Shown here in pieces: positions 27,840-36,544 of a DNA stretch of 64,000 nt (its first letter is position 1; every line of letters starts with the position of its first letter). The DNA comes from Candidatus Bodocaedibacter vickermanii. Its GTDB lineage: Bacteria > Pseudomonadota > Alphaproteobacteria > UBA6184. The DNA lies in NCBI RefSeq assembly GCF_014896945.1, contig NZ_CP054719.1, forward strand, positions 605,153 to 669,152, in the 5' to 3' direction. The translations under genes and the position numbers were made by a program. Under the pieces are notes generated by a model that searched no databases, had not been told where the DNA came from, and saw only the letters and a program-made list of their open reading frames with translations.

Positions 27840-28340
27840 ATGATAGATACCCCTCTCAAAAACAATCTATCAGATGACAGTATTCACGATCACTATTTAA
27901 CCGTGAAAATAGGCGATCAGTTATTTGGATTTCCAGTGATTCACCTAAGAGACATTTTTAAATCATTAGAAATAACTCCTATTCCCCTAGCCCCAAAAGC
28001 TATTTTAGGTTCCATTAATCTTCGGGGAAAAGTTGTAACTGTCATTGATTTAAGATTAAAACTTTATCCTAATGTTAATATCGAAAACAGAGACTCTATG
28101 CATATCGCTGTCGCGCATGGACAAGAACTCTTAAGCTTTGTTGTTGACAGCGTCGGAGATGTTCTGAATATACCTCAATCTAAATTTGAACCTCTTCCTT
28201 CAACCTTAGAACAACACTGGTTGAATATCGCAGAAGGCGTTTGCCAACTCAACGAATCCTTAATCATTCGGTTAAATATGGAACATTTATTGGATCTTAT
28301 CACCCGTGAAGACCGCACTAATGGAGAAAAAAGCCTATGA
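27840..28340 (+). CDS. cheW: Chemotaxis coupling protein CheW
   Basis: 166-aa scaffold that joins receptors to CheA. The SH3-like double barrel is seen from LTVKIGDQLFGFPVIHLRDIF to INLRGKVVTVIDLRLKL and SFVVDSVGDVLNIPQSKF. Nine bases separate it from cheA, and it overlaps cheY by four. Confidence 0.95.
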   Translation: MIDTPLKNNLSDDSIHDHYLTVKIGDQLFGFPVIHLRDIFKSLEITPIPLAPKAILGSINLRGKVVTVIDLRLKLYPNVNIENRDSMHIAVAHGQELLSFVVDSVGDVLNIPQSKFEPLPSTLEQHWLNIAEGVCQLNESLIIRLNMEHLLDLITREDRTNGEKSL

Positions 28341-28705
28341 AAGAGTTACTAATCGTTGATGATTCTTCCACTATTCGCAAAGCAATCTCTATGATTCTAA
28401 AACCATTTGGCTTTAATCAGCATGAGGCAGAGAATGGTAAAATAGCCTTAGATTTTTGTCAGAATGCGATGCCCGACATTGTAATAGTTGATTGGAACAT
28501 GCCAGTCATGACAGGCATAGAATTTTTAGAATTGGTTCGAAAATTAGAAAACGGTCACAAACCTAAAATAGTCTTATGTACAACAAATGCCGAACTAGAG
28601 CACATACAAGAAGCCCTAGAAAAAGGCGCTGATGAATACATTATTAAACCCTTTACAAAAGAAATGATCGAAGAAAAATTATCTATGATTGGTGCATTTG
28701 AATGA
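28337..28705 (+). CDS. cheY: CheY response regulator (second copy)
   Basis: 122-aa single receiver domain with LIVDDSSTIRK (acidic pair at 8-9), phospho-acceptor Asp52 in VIVDWNMPVMTG, TTNA near 82-85 and Lys104 in YIIKPFT. It is more typical of motor-binding CheY than the divergent first copy. It overlaps both neighbours by ATGA, so translation is coupled. Confidence 0.96.
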   Translation: MKELLIVDDSSTIRKAISMILKPFGFNQHEAENGKIALDFCQNAMPDIVIVDWNMPVMTGIEFLELVRKLENGHKPKIVLCTTNAELEHIQEALEKGADEYIIKPFTKEMIEEKLSMIGAFE

Positions 28706-29754
28706 ACTTTAACACTAAATCAATGAACGATATTCTAATTGTAGACGATTCTATTGTTATCAAAAACCATACACACAAATTAGTAAAAGCAATTGCTGGG
28801 GTTGGTAATATTTATTTGGCATCTAATGGTCAAGAAGCTGTTAATGTTCTGAAAGAACACCCAACCATTGATATCATTATTCTTGATATTCAAATGCCAA
28901 TCATGGATGGTATTGCGGCATTACCGCTTTTGCTAAAAATAAATCCAAAAGCAAAAGTTATTATTTCGTCAACTCTCTCCGTTAAGGGTGCTGAAATAAC
29001 GCTACACGCTTTGGCTTTGGGGGCTTGCGACTATATAACAAAACCAAGCCCAACAGTCTTTCAATTTTCTGTTGAAGATTTTGAGAGAGAACTCACAACA
29101 AAAGTTCTGGGTTTATTCACTAAAGAGGCTCTTACAAAGAATACACCTAATCTGCGATCAACACCGATCAGATCTACACTCCCTTTATTTCCACAAGCGC
29201 TTGTAATTGGATCATCTACTGGGGGACCTGCCGCATTGCTTAATATTCTTAGCGGGATGAATCAAACCAGAATACCTATTTTTATCGTTCAACACATGCC
29301 CCCAATATTTACAGCATTGCTTGCAGAAAACATTCAAAAATCAAGCGGGATTAAAACGGTTGAAGTCATTGAATCTCAACCCCTGACAGAAAATTGTATT
29401 TATCTTGCTGCGGGTGGTTTTCACATGGAAGTTATTTCGAAAAATGCGCAGATATTATTAGAGGTAAATACAAATCCTCCACAAAATTTTTGTCGTCCCT
29501 CTGTAACACCTTTGTTTTCTTCTGCGGCTAAGGTTTATAATAATAGGTTGCTTGGTTGTATGCTAACAGGTATTGGCAATGATGGGCTTGATGGGGCAAG
29601 AGATATTATCAACGCAGGAGGGGGCATGATCGCTCAAGATGAAACGTCAAGCACCGTATGGGGCATGCCGCGAGCTGTATATGAAGCAGGGCTTGCAACT
29701 CAAGTTATGTCGCTATCGAATATCAAAGAATTAGTTCACAAGATAACAAAATGA
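28702..29754 (+). CDS. cheB: Chemotaxis methylesterase CheB
   Basis: 350-aa glutamate methylesterase/deamidase that resets receptors. Receiver domain with ILIVDDS (acidic pair 15-16) and phospho-acceptor Asp62 in LDIQMPIMDG. The catalytic domain (~165-345) carries the triad: Ser in VIGSSTGGPAALLN, His in IVQHMPPIFTALLA and Asp in TGIGNDGLDGARD. A start seven codons downstream (MNDILIVDD) is also possible, but the ATGA overlap with cheY supports 28702. Confidence 0.96.
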   Translation: MNFNTKSMNDILIVDDSIVIKNHTHKLVKAIAGVGNIYLASNGQEAVNVLKEHPTIDIIILDIQMPIMDGIAALPLLLKINPKAKVIISSTLSVKGAEITLHALALGACDYITKPSPTVFQFSVEDFERELTTKVLGLFTKEALTKNTPNLRSTPIRSTLPLFPQALVIGSSTGGPAALLNILSGMNQTRIPIFIVQHMPPIFTALLAENIQKSSGIKTVEVIESQPLTENCIYLAAGGFHMEVISKNAQILLEVNTNPPQNFCRPSVTPLFSSAAKVYNNRLLGCMLTGIGNDGLDGARDIINAGGGMIAQDETSSTVWGMPRAVYEAGLATQVMSLSNIKELVHKITK

Positions 29755-30608
29755 CCTCATCTGAAAACACATTAACAGATAGCAACTTTCAGTACTTTGT
29801 TGATTACATTCAACAAACATGTGGGTTAGTCTTGCAAAAAAATCAGCTTTATTTACTGGAAAATAGACTCATTCCCATCATGCGTCAATACAACATCCCA
29901 ACGCTTAATGATGTCGTTGAACGCTTAAAAAAACAGGATCCATCATTTGGTCAAACCCTTGTCGAAGCTTTGGTGACTCACGAATCATCATTTTTTCGCG
30001 ACAAAAAAGTATTTGATTTTTTTGCTCAAGAAATACTTGAAAAACTATACCCTAAAGCTTCTTCATTAGCTCCTCTCAATATTTGGAGTGCAGCGTGTTC
30101 TTCTGGTCAAGAACCCTACTCTATTGCAATGCTAATGAAAGATTTTGCTCAAAAAACTACCCCTCTTATCCCGATCTCTTCGTCTACATGCCATATTCTT
30201 GCAACCGACATCTCAAAAAAAATCTTAGATAAGGCTCAAGCAGGATCGTTTTCGCACTTTGAAGTTCAGCGTGGATTACCAGTAACATTGTTAATCAAAT
30301 ATTTTAAGAAAGACGAAACCAACTGGATGATTAGCAAGGAACTAAAAGATTTAATAAAATTTGAAAATTATAACCTTACTCAACCCAGAAGAATAATCAC
30401 GCAAACGTTTCATGTTATTTTCTGTAGAAATGTATTAATTTACTTTAACGAGTGCGATAAACTAAAAGTTATCCAGCATTTGCACAGCCATCTTAAATCA
30501 GGCGGGCACCTGATATTGGGCAGCTCTGAATTTATTCTTCAAACTCAAACTAACCAACTTGCACTAACACCGGTAAAAGACTATCCCGGTATTTATCAAA
30601 AATCATAA
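29751..30608 (+). CDS. cheR: Chemotaxis methyltransferase CheR
   Basis: 285-aa S-adenosylmethionine-dependent receptor methyltransferase. An N-terminal helical domain is followed by the methyltransferase fold with VTHESSFFRDKKVFDFF, the SAM site NIWSAACSSGQEPYSIAML near residue 115, ILATDISKKIL and FCRNVLIYFNECDK near 225. It ends the che operon and overlaps cheB by ATGA. No terminator is visible; the tRNA-Ser insertion region follows. Confidence 0.97.
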   Translation: MTSSENTLTDSNFQYFVDYIQQTCGLVLQKNQLYLLENRLIPIMRQYNIPTLNDVVERLKKQDPSFGQTLVEALVTHESSFFRDKKVFDFFAQEILEKLYPKASSLAPLNIWSAACSSGQEPYSIAMLMKDFAQKTTPLIPISSSTCHILATDISKKILDKAQAGSFSHFEVQRGLPVTLLIKYFKKDETNWMISKELKDLIKFENYNLTQPRRIITQTFHVIFCRNVLIYFNECDKLKVIQHLHSHLKSGGHLILGSSEFILQTQTNQLALTPVKDYPGIYQKS

Positions 30609-30654
30609 AACTTCATACTATGAAAAACGTTTGCGAAATGGATTGAAATAAAGA

Positions 30655-30693
30655 TCTGGAGGAGAGAAAGGGATTCGAACCCTTGATACGGTT
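30655..30693 (-). repeat. 39-bp copy of the tRNA-Ser 3' end (attachment-site-like)
   Basis: Identical for 39 bases to 31149-31187, the 3' end of the complete tRNA-Ser gene, in the same orientation and 494 bases away. The two copies bracket a single small gene. This is the pattern left when an element integrates into a tRNA gene and restores its end. Confidence 0.9.
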
Positions 30694-30702
30694 AATATTT
30701 GT

Positions 30703-31128
30703 TTACTTTAACGTAGCCAGAATCTGTAAATCATAATCAAATAATGTACTATCATAAAATAATAATGAATTAAGAGTGCGACTATAGTGTTTAATAAAGT
30801 TTAAGATTTCTCCTTCAGAGTCAAATCCAGGGTCGATACAACAGCCCATAGCCATTCTAACCTGAGACACCCTTGAAAGGCTATATGACAAATCAACTCC
30901 TTCAGCTATACTCCCTGAGACAAAATTACTTAAGCCATTGAGGTGATTTTCTAATTCAGAATTTACCATGAAGTTACAATCAATATTAGCCGCTTTCAAA
31001 CGCAAAGTCATACCAAGGACATGATGATTATCACTTTTAGAATTATACGAGAGTATTTCAGGCATAGTATCAAGAACCTTACTGCCAATAATAGACGGGT
31101 CTGATATATATAAAGTTGCATAATCCAT
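30703..31128 (-). CDS. Hypothetical protein carried between tRNA-Ser att repeats
   Basis: 141 aa from the ATG at 31128 (MDYATLYISDPSIIG). The frame is open further upstream, but that would run into the tRNA gene. It is soluble with no signal peptide. Conserved-looking stretches are VLDTMPEILSYNSKSDNHHVLGMTLRL and a C-terminal FIKHYSRTLNSLLFYDSTLFD. I do not recognise a family. It is the only gene between the 39-bp direct repeats, so it seems to be the cargo of a very small insertion. Confidence 0.6.
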   Translation of the reverse strand: MDYATLYISDPSIIGSKVLDTMPEILSYNSKSDNHHVLGMTLRLKAANIDCNFMVNSELENHLNGLSNFVSGSIAEGVDLSYSLSRVSQVRMAMGCCIDPGFDSEGEILNFIKHYSRTLNSLLFYDSTLFDYDLQILATLK

Positions 31129-31150
31129 AGTTTTTTCCACATACAGTCTC

Positions 31151-31242
31151 TGGAGGAGAGAAAGGGATTCGAACCCTTGATACGGTTTGAGCCGTATACA
31201 CACTTTCCAGGCGTGCGCCTTCAACCACTCGGCCACCTCTCC
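31151..31242 (-). tRNA. tRNA-Ser(GGA)
   Basis: 92-nt class II tRNA. On the minus strand the acceptor stem GGAGAGG pairs with TCTCTCC, the anticodon loop reads CTGGAAA (anticodon GGA), a long variable arm TACGGCTCAAACCGTA follows, then the T-arm AGGGTTCGAATCCCT and an encoded CCA. The discriminator base is T; bacterial tRNA-Ser usually has G there. The 3' 39 bases are duplicated at 30655. Confidence 0.95.
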
Positions 31243-31253
31243 CTGTGTGATAG

Positions 31254-31385
31254 TTGTACTATAACTTAAGGATATAAATCAAGATCGTTTGGTCTATTGT
31301 TTCCATAATAATCGCATTTGATCTGCTATCCAGCTATATGATTGAGCCATTTGAATTAGGAATGTTTCAATCATTTGCATGAATC
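31254..31385 (-). pseudogene. Duplicated 3' fragment of the alpha/beta hydrolase gene
   Basis: 132 bases match 31912-32043 at about 90%. The matching region there holds the last ~92 bases of the hydrolase gene and its downstream flank. Here only that tail is present, without the rest of the gene, next to tRNA-Ser. It marks the other border of the insertion that brought the NTF2-like gene. Confidence 0.8.
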
Positions 31386-31436
31386 AACTTTTCGCCCTAT
31401 TTTATACCTCCGCTAAGGACTCTGGCATTATTATAC

Positions 31437-31826
31437 TTAATGGGTAATATCAGCAAATCGGTTGTAGACTTCTTTTATCTCAAGAATTTTTCCATTCGAG
31501 TCAAACTGCAAAATTGCCGTTGTAATATGTAACCCTACTTTTTCCGAATCCCAAGAAAACCGCAAGGCTGAGCAGTTCTTTTCTTTATCACACAAAACAT
31601 CTAAAACCTTTATAGACCAGGGAAACGCGAAGGCTCTTGCATTACGTAATTGTTCGATTAAGGCAGTTCGTCCTTCTAGGATGCATTTGCCATTTTCAAT
31701 TTTCTTAACATCTTGTGAAAAAATATTAGAACTATAAGATTCATAGTCTTCTAAGTTAGAAAATGCTCCTACATTACCCATAAAATCTATATACCTCATC
31801 GATAGCGATAATAAATCTTTATTCAT
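31437..31826 (-). CDS. SnoaL/NTF2-like protein
   Basis: 129-aa protein of the cone-shaped NTF2-like superfamily. The pattern is a helical start (RYIDFMGNVGAFSNLEDYESYSS), then ILEGRTALIEQLRNARAF and a sheet of ITTAILQFDSNGKILEIKEVYN, as in SnoaL-like polyketide-cyclase or steroid-isomerase-like proteins. The reaction cannot be told. It lies between two copies of the hydrolase 3' end, so it is an insertion into this locus. Confidence 0.7.
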   Translation of the reverse strand: MNKDLLSLSMRYIDFMGNVGAFSNLEDYESYSSNIFSQDVKKIENGKCILEGRTALIEQLRNARAFAFPWSIKVLDVLCDKEKNCSALRFSWDSEKVGLHITTAILQFDSNGKILEIKEVYNRFADITH

Positions 31827-31911
31827 AAAACACCCTGTAATAAATTATTAATTGCGGATAGAACGGGATTCCAACCTGCGATATGATTTAATCAATCATC
31901 TCTTGTGATGC

Positions 31912-32043
31912 TTGTACTATAACTTAAGGATATAAATCAAGATTGTTTGGTCTATTGTTTCCACAATAATCGCATTTGATCGGATATCCAGCTATACGAT
32001 TGAGCCGTTTGGATTGGGAATGTTTCAATCATTTGCATGAATG
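31912..32043. repeat. Intact-locus copy of the 132-bp duplicated segment
   Basis: This is the source or sister copy of 31254-31385: TTGTACTATAACTTAAGGAT through the hydrolase stop region. Just outside it, 31857-31888 (ATAGAACGGGATTCCAACC) resembles a decayed tRNA-Ser 3' end. Confidence 0.8.
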
Positions 32044-32917
32044 CATGAATCACGCCTGGAACATTTTTCTCAGCGACCTGCCCACCTGCATGGATTAATT
32101 TTTCACCATACTTCATTCCGTCATCGCGAATAGGATCACAATCGGCCGTCAATATAACTGCGGGCGGTAACTGATTAAATTTTTTATAAAATAACGGCGA
32201 AATACGCCAATCTTTTAAATTCTGATTCTTAGCATAATTAGCCGCATAATAATCCAATGAATTTTTGGTTAGAAAAAAACCATCTCCGAATAATTTTACA
32301 GATTCATGTTTAAACGTTAAGTCTAAACTTGGATAAATTAACAGTTGAAATTTAGGCACTATGGAATTGGTTTCCACTAACGATGATGTCAATGCTGCAG
32401 AAATGGTACCTCCTGCGCTATCACCCCCTACAGCAATTTGGTCTACCTTAGCACCCAGAGCAGATGCAGTTTGCTGGCACCATGCATACACCACACCAGC
32501 ATCTTCAATCGCAGCGGGATAAGGATGTTCCGGGGCCAATCGATAATCAACCGATACAATGATACAATTAGCTTCTTTTGCAAGGCGTCGACATAACGCA
32601 TCATGGGTATTCAAACTACCCCGACTCCATCCGCCTCCATGAAAATATATTAACAGTGGCAGTTGTTGTAAGGTAGGCCAATATATTCGAACTGGTATAC
32701 CTGTTTTTCGCGTCGATGACATGACGACTCGATCTTCTGTACGCGCCATGGAAATTGGAACGCCACCTTGGTATCTGGATAATTTTTCATAATTATCTCG
32801 AGCAACTTCCGTAGGTAACTGTTCAACAGGCGGCGTATTTAAAAACTCTAATTGCTTTAAAAATGCTGCCGCCTGCGGAACAAGCTTTGAAAAAATGTTA
32901 TCTTTTGACTTAAACAA
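31952..32917 (-). CDS. Alpha/beta hydrolase, hormone-sensitive lipase-like esterase
   Basis: 321-aa carboxylesterase. The oxyanion-hole motif HGGGW is at ~93-97, the nucleophile elbow GDSAGG at ~164, then the Asp in DCDPIRDDG and the His in PGVIHAF complete the triad. This is the family IV (HSL) arrangement with an N-terminal cap (residues 1-60). The start codon is a TTG at 32917, preceded by AGGGTTAGG; no upstream ATG is in frame. It follows mscS by 8 bases and may share its transcript. Its last ~30 codons are duplicated at 31294-31385. Confidence 0.9.
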   Translation of the reverse strand: MFKSKDNIFSKLVPQAAAFLKQLEFLNTPPVEQLPTEVARDNYEKLSRYQGGVPISMARTEDRVVMSSTRKTGIPVRIYWPTLQQLPLLIYFHGGGWSRGSLNTHDALCRRLAKEANCIIVSVDYRLAPEHPYPAAIEDAGVVYAWCQQTASALGAKVDQIAVGGDSAGGTISAALTSSLVETNSIVPKFQLLIYPSLDLTFKHESVKLFGDGFFLTKNSLDYYAANYAKNQNLKDWRISPLFYKKFNQLPPAVILTADCDPIRDDGMKYGEKLIHAGGQVAEKNVPGVIHAFMQMIETFPIQTAQSYSWISDQMRLLWKQ

Positions 32918-32925
32918 CCTAACCC

Positions 32926-34104
32926 TTATTTCTTTTCTTTAGGTACAGCAGGTTTTTTCACAGTCTCTGGTTTTGCTAGTGCAGGTTTCTTTTCAACTGC
33001 AGCACTTGCGATTTGAATTACTTTATCTAAAGGTGCACTTTCTCCTAAGAACACTGTATGAAGAGGGTGCGCAAGTGATGTGCCCGCGTCTTCAATGATC
33101 TTTAATAATTGGAACATACATTGTTCACGCACACGAACATGTTCTGGCCATTGGTTTGTTTTTGCATAAAACATCACCAACAAATTAAACCCATGCTGTA
33201 CTAAATTGCTAACTCTAACAAGAATAATTGCCTTTTTAGGATCTGCTTCTACATCGGGATTATTGGCAAGCCATTCACTAAAACTAGCAACGATTTTTTC
33301 AAGTTGCTCTTGAGTTGATGTATGTGCCAACACAAATTCTTCCTTTACTTCCCAATTTGTAATGCGCGAAAAATTTGTAACAGATGCTGCTACAAAAGCA
33401 TCATTAGGTACTGTAGTTAACGTACGGTCAAAGCCTCTAATGGTTGTTGTACGAATACCAATATTCTCAACAAACCCTTGAAGTTCACCCATTTTGACCC
33501 AGTCGCCCTCTTTGAATTTACCTTCCAAAACAACCGTTAATGACCCTATTAATCCCTGAATAGAATCCTTAGCTGCCAAAGCTACCGCCGTGGTTAATAA
33601 TGTTAGTCCACCCAAAATTGGGCCAATATTAATATTGAAATTTCCAAGAACAGTGACGACACCTAATACGGCAATCACTATCTTAACAGCATTTGCCAAT
33701 AACTCTTTAATCGTATCATTGATCGTTAAACCAAAGCCTTTAAATAGTCTTGTTAATACTAGAGCTCCCACAAAATGATATACTGTCATAAAGAACGATA
33801 TGTCTAAAGTCGTTTTAACGCATTGTAATAAATAAGGCTCAAACTTTGCGGGAAAATCTCCTAACTTGTGTACGACATATATCGACAGTGCTATAAACAC
33901 TAAATTTATTGGAAAGTGTATCTTAGATACCAACTTTACAACTTTAGTTTTATCTTCAGGGGTGGCACCCTCATGCGTAAGCAAGTCCCTCAAAATAACA
34001 ACGATAATATTAGCTACAACTACACCCAAAATCAGAATGCAAACACCCACAATGTAGTGAAAGTATGCGTTGTAAAACTCTTTACCCAATAAATTTTCTA
34101 ACAT
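32926..34104 (-). CDS. Small-conductance mechanosensitive channel family protein (MscS-like)
   Basis: 392-aa membrane protein with four to five hydrophobic segments, then the MscS pore helix and beta domain: GPILGGLTLLTTAVALAAKDSIQGLIGSLTVVLEG and FKEGDWVKMGELQGFVENIGIRTTTIRGFDRTLTTVPN. These are the diagnostic blocks. It likely releases solutes on osmotic downshock. The C-terminal tail is Lys/Pro/Ala-rich (KPALAKPETVKKPAVPKEKK) and unlike most MscS. Confidence 0.93.
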   Translation of the reverse strand: MLENLLGKEFYNAYFHYIVGVCILILGVVVANIIVVILRDLLTHEGATPEDKTKVVKLVSKIHFPINLVFIALSIYVVHKLGDFPAKFEPYLLQCVKTTLDISFFMTVYHFVGALVLTRLFKGFGLTINDTIKELLANAVKIVIAVLGVVTVLGNFNINIGPILGGLTLLTTAVALAAKDSIQGLIGSLTVVLEGKFKEGDWVKMGELQGFVENIGIRTTTIRGFDRTLTTVPNDAFVAASVTNFSRITNWEVKEEFVLAHTSTQEQLEKIVASFSEWLANNPDVEADPKKAIILVRVSNLVQHGFNLLVMFYAKTNQWPEHVRVREQCMFQLLKIIEDAGTSLAHPLHTVFLGESAPLDKVIQIASAAVEKKPALAKPETVKKPAVPKEKK

Positions 34105-34163
34105 TTTGTACTCTTTGTTTATTATTAATTTTTTTAGTGTACTAGAAAAATACTAATATTAGA

Positions 34164-35828
34164 TTAATCGTGATTATGAATTATCACAAGAGGTTTTATC
34201 CCCCTTAATCGACTAATATGTCTTCGAATTAATAACCTAACTTCTTCTTCCATTTTATGAGGTGACGATTGTGTACCTTTTTTCAATGAATCATAAATCT
34301 TTTCTGCTAAGATCTGCTCAAAACTTGCAGCATCCTGACCTACCTCAACCACTCCGCGGGATGAAACTTGAACGTCAAGAATAACCTTAGTTTTTGGATC
34401 CCAATTTAATGATGCTAAAACAACACCACTGACAGATAACTTATGACGATCCCGAATAATGCTACCATCCATGTCAATCATATCATGACCGTCATAACCC
34501 AAATATCCAGAATGGACACGTTCAACAATTTGAGGCTCATTAGGTCCTAGTACAACAAAAGAACCATTCTGTGGTGTGATTACTTTTGCAATTCCACACT
34601 CTTCTTTTGCAAATCGCGCATGTTCCATTAAATGTTGATATTCACCATGAACTGGAACAGAAATTTGTGGACGAATCCAATCGTACATCATACGCAAATC
34701 ATCGCGACAGGGGTGACCCGATACATGTATTAAGCTTTCTTTATGATTTAAAATCGCAACACCATTACGCACTAAATCATTTTTTACCTCAGTGATTTTT
34801 GTTTCATTACCTGGAATTTTACGTGAAGAAAAAATCACAGAATCGCCCTTGTCCAAACGAATATTGGGATAACTATTACTTGCTATACGTTTTAAAGCAG
34901 CCTTTGTTTCTCCTTGGCTTCCTGTACATACATATAAAACCTGGTCTCTGGGTAATTCAGATGCTTTATCAATGCTAATACGATGCGGAATCTTTGTGAA
35001 ATATTTAGTAACAGTGGCGGCTTCGATCATTGTTTCCATTGATCTGCCCACAAATACGACGAATCGTCCAGATTCTTTTGCCGCTGCAACGCACGAATCC
35101 AATCGTGCCACATTGGATGCAAAGCAGGTAATGACCACACGGTTTTTTTGCTTTTTAACCAATTCAATTAATGCATTGCGCACATCTTGTTCTGACCCAG
35201 CATTTCCCTCTTCAAACACATTTGTAGAGTCACAGACCATTGCCAAAACGCCCATATCACCGATCTTCTTTAGTGCCGGGATATCCATCTCACGCCCAAC
35301 AACTGGATGCGGATCTATTTTCCAATCACCCGTATGAAATATACGACCCAGTGGAGTTTCAATTAACAAGCCATTTGGCTCTGGTATGGAGTGTGCCAAG
35401 TGAACATATTCAACCTTAAAATCACCCACCTCTATTTTACCACCCAACGGAACAGTGTGCAGTTCCACCTGCCCCATCAACCCTGCTTCGGTCAGTTTAT
35501 TTTTAACAATCTCCATGGTAAATGGAGTTGCATAAATTGGACACCGCAATCTAGACCACAAATAAGGCACTGCCCCTACATGATCTTCATGGGCATGCGT
35601 CAAAATCAACGCAAGTAAATTGTCTTTATTTTCTTCAATAAATTTTGGATCTGGTGCAACAACTTGAACCCCACATTCATCTTTGAATGTAACTCCAAGA
35701 TCTACCATAATCCATTGGTCGTTGTATCCGTACAAATTTAAATTCATACCGATTTCACCCGCACCACCCAAAGGAACGAAAACCAATCCTTCTTCTGGGT
35801 TCAAATCACCTTTAACTTCTACTGACAT
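34164..35828 (-). CDS. rnj: Ribonuclease J
   Basis: 554-aa metallo-beta-lactamase/beta-CASP endo- and 5'-exoribonuclease in RNA decay and rRNA maturation. The metal site is LTHAHEDHVGAVPYLW near residue 74, the next ligands HTGDWKIDPHPV near 165 and VCDSTN, and the beta-CASP motifs GRSMETM and HVSGHPCRDDLRMM, PVHGEYQHLMEHA. The start is ATG 35828, with AGGAG 8 bases upstream; a TTG two codons earlier is less likely. It follows birA and nuoN, the common alphaproteobacterial order. Confidence 0.96.
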   Translation of the reverse strand: MSVEVKGDLNPEEGLVFVPLGGAGEIGMNLNLYGYNDQWIMVDLGVTFKDECGVQVVAPDPKFIEENKDNLLALILTHAHEDHVGAVPYLWSRLRCPIYATPFTMEIVKNKLTEAGLMGQVELHTVPLGGKIEVGDFKVEYVHLAHSIPEPNGLLIETPLGRIFHTGDWKIDPHPVVGREMDIPALKKIGDMGVLAMVCDSTNVFEEGNAGSEQDVRNALIELVKKQKNRVVITCFASNVARLDSCVAAAKESGRFVVFVGRSMETMIEAATVTKYFTKIPHRISIDKASELPRDQVLYVCTGSQGETKAALKRIASNSYPNIRLDKGDSVIFSSRKIPGNETKITEVKNDLVRNGVAILNHKESLIHVSGHPCRDDLRMMYDWIRPQISVPVHGEYQHLMEHARFAKEECGIAKVITPQNGSFVVLGPNEPQIVERVHSGYLGYDGHDMIDMDGSIIRDRHKLSVSGVVLASLNWDPKTKVILDVQVSSRGVVEVGQDAASFEQILAEKIYDSLKKGTQSSPHKMEEEVRLLIRRHISRLRGIKPLVIIHNHD

Positions 35829-35839
35829 TCTCAAAACTC

Positions 35840-36544
35840 CTATATAAAAACGTCCGCTGAATAAATCAGCTTCTTGTCCCCGTCCACATCAAGAATCAGG
35901 GCACCATCATTGTTAATATCGTGTAACTGTCCAAAAAATGTTTCCTGTCTAGTTACAACCTTACGTGTCTGACCTAATCCTTCTAACAAGGTCATATATT
36001 TTTGCCGCAATTTTGCAGCATCACATTCTTTTAATACTTCAGCAAACTGAATAAAATATTCAGACATTTCATCTAATATTTTAATCGTATCAATTTGCAC
36101 CCCAGTCTCTGCCAGTACGTTGGTGGTCGCATAGGACACTTTACCATCTTCTGGTGATTGCCTTAAATTCAGACCAATCCCAACAAGAAACGTGCTATCA
36201 ACTTTTTCGATTAATATTCCACCAATTTTCTTTTTATTCAACATAATATCATTCGGCCATTTCACCCGAAATTCTGCCTTAGAATGACTTAGTGTGGATA
36301 ATAATTCGCATAGCTTTATACATACTAACATAGGAATCTTACCAAAGTCATAATGCTGAATTGATAAATCAATCGCAAATGTCGCTAAAAAATTTCCACT
36401 ATATGATTCCCAAGCACGCTCAAACTTACCATACCCATTGGTTTGCAGATGAGCCATAACAACAAACGGACGATCTGTCGATGCTATACGTAATCTAGCA
36501 TCCGTTTGTGTGCTGTCTATCGAATCATGAATAATTTTTTCCAT
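35840..36544 (-). CDS. birA: Biotin--[acetyl-CoA-carboxylase] ligase
   Basis: 234-aa enzyme that attaches biotin to AccB. It is the short form without an N-terminal DNA-binding domain. It shows the substrate loop region AHLQTNGYGKFERAWESYSGN (the usual GRGR core is altered to GYGK), VKWPNDIMLNKKKIGGILIE near 90-110 and VGIGLNL. It overlaps the end of nuoN by 20 bases and precedes rnj, so it belongs to the nuo transcript. Confidence 0.9.
   Translation of the reverse strand: MEKIIHDSIDSTQTDARLRIASTDRPFVVMAHLQTNGYGKFERAWESYSGNFLATFAIDLSIQHYDFGKIPMLVCIKLCELLSTLSHSKAEFRVKWPNDIMLNKKKIGGILIEKVDSTFLVGIGLNLRQSPEDGKVSYATTNVLAETGVQIDTIKILDEMSEYFIQFAEVLKECDAAKLRQKYMTLLEGLGQTRKVVTRQETFFGQLHDINNDGALILDVDGDKKLIYSADVFI

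Noticed and set aside
31129-31236. Upstream extension of the 30703-31128 ORF starting MAEWLKAHAW
   Set aside because: This part reads through the tRNA-Ser gene; ATG 31128 is the sensible start.
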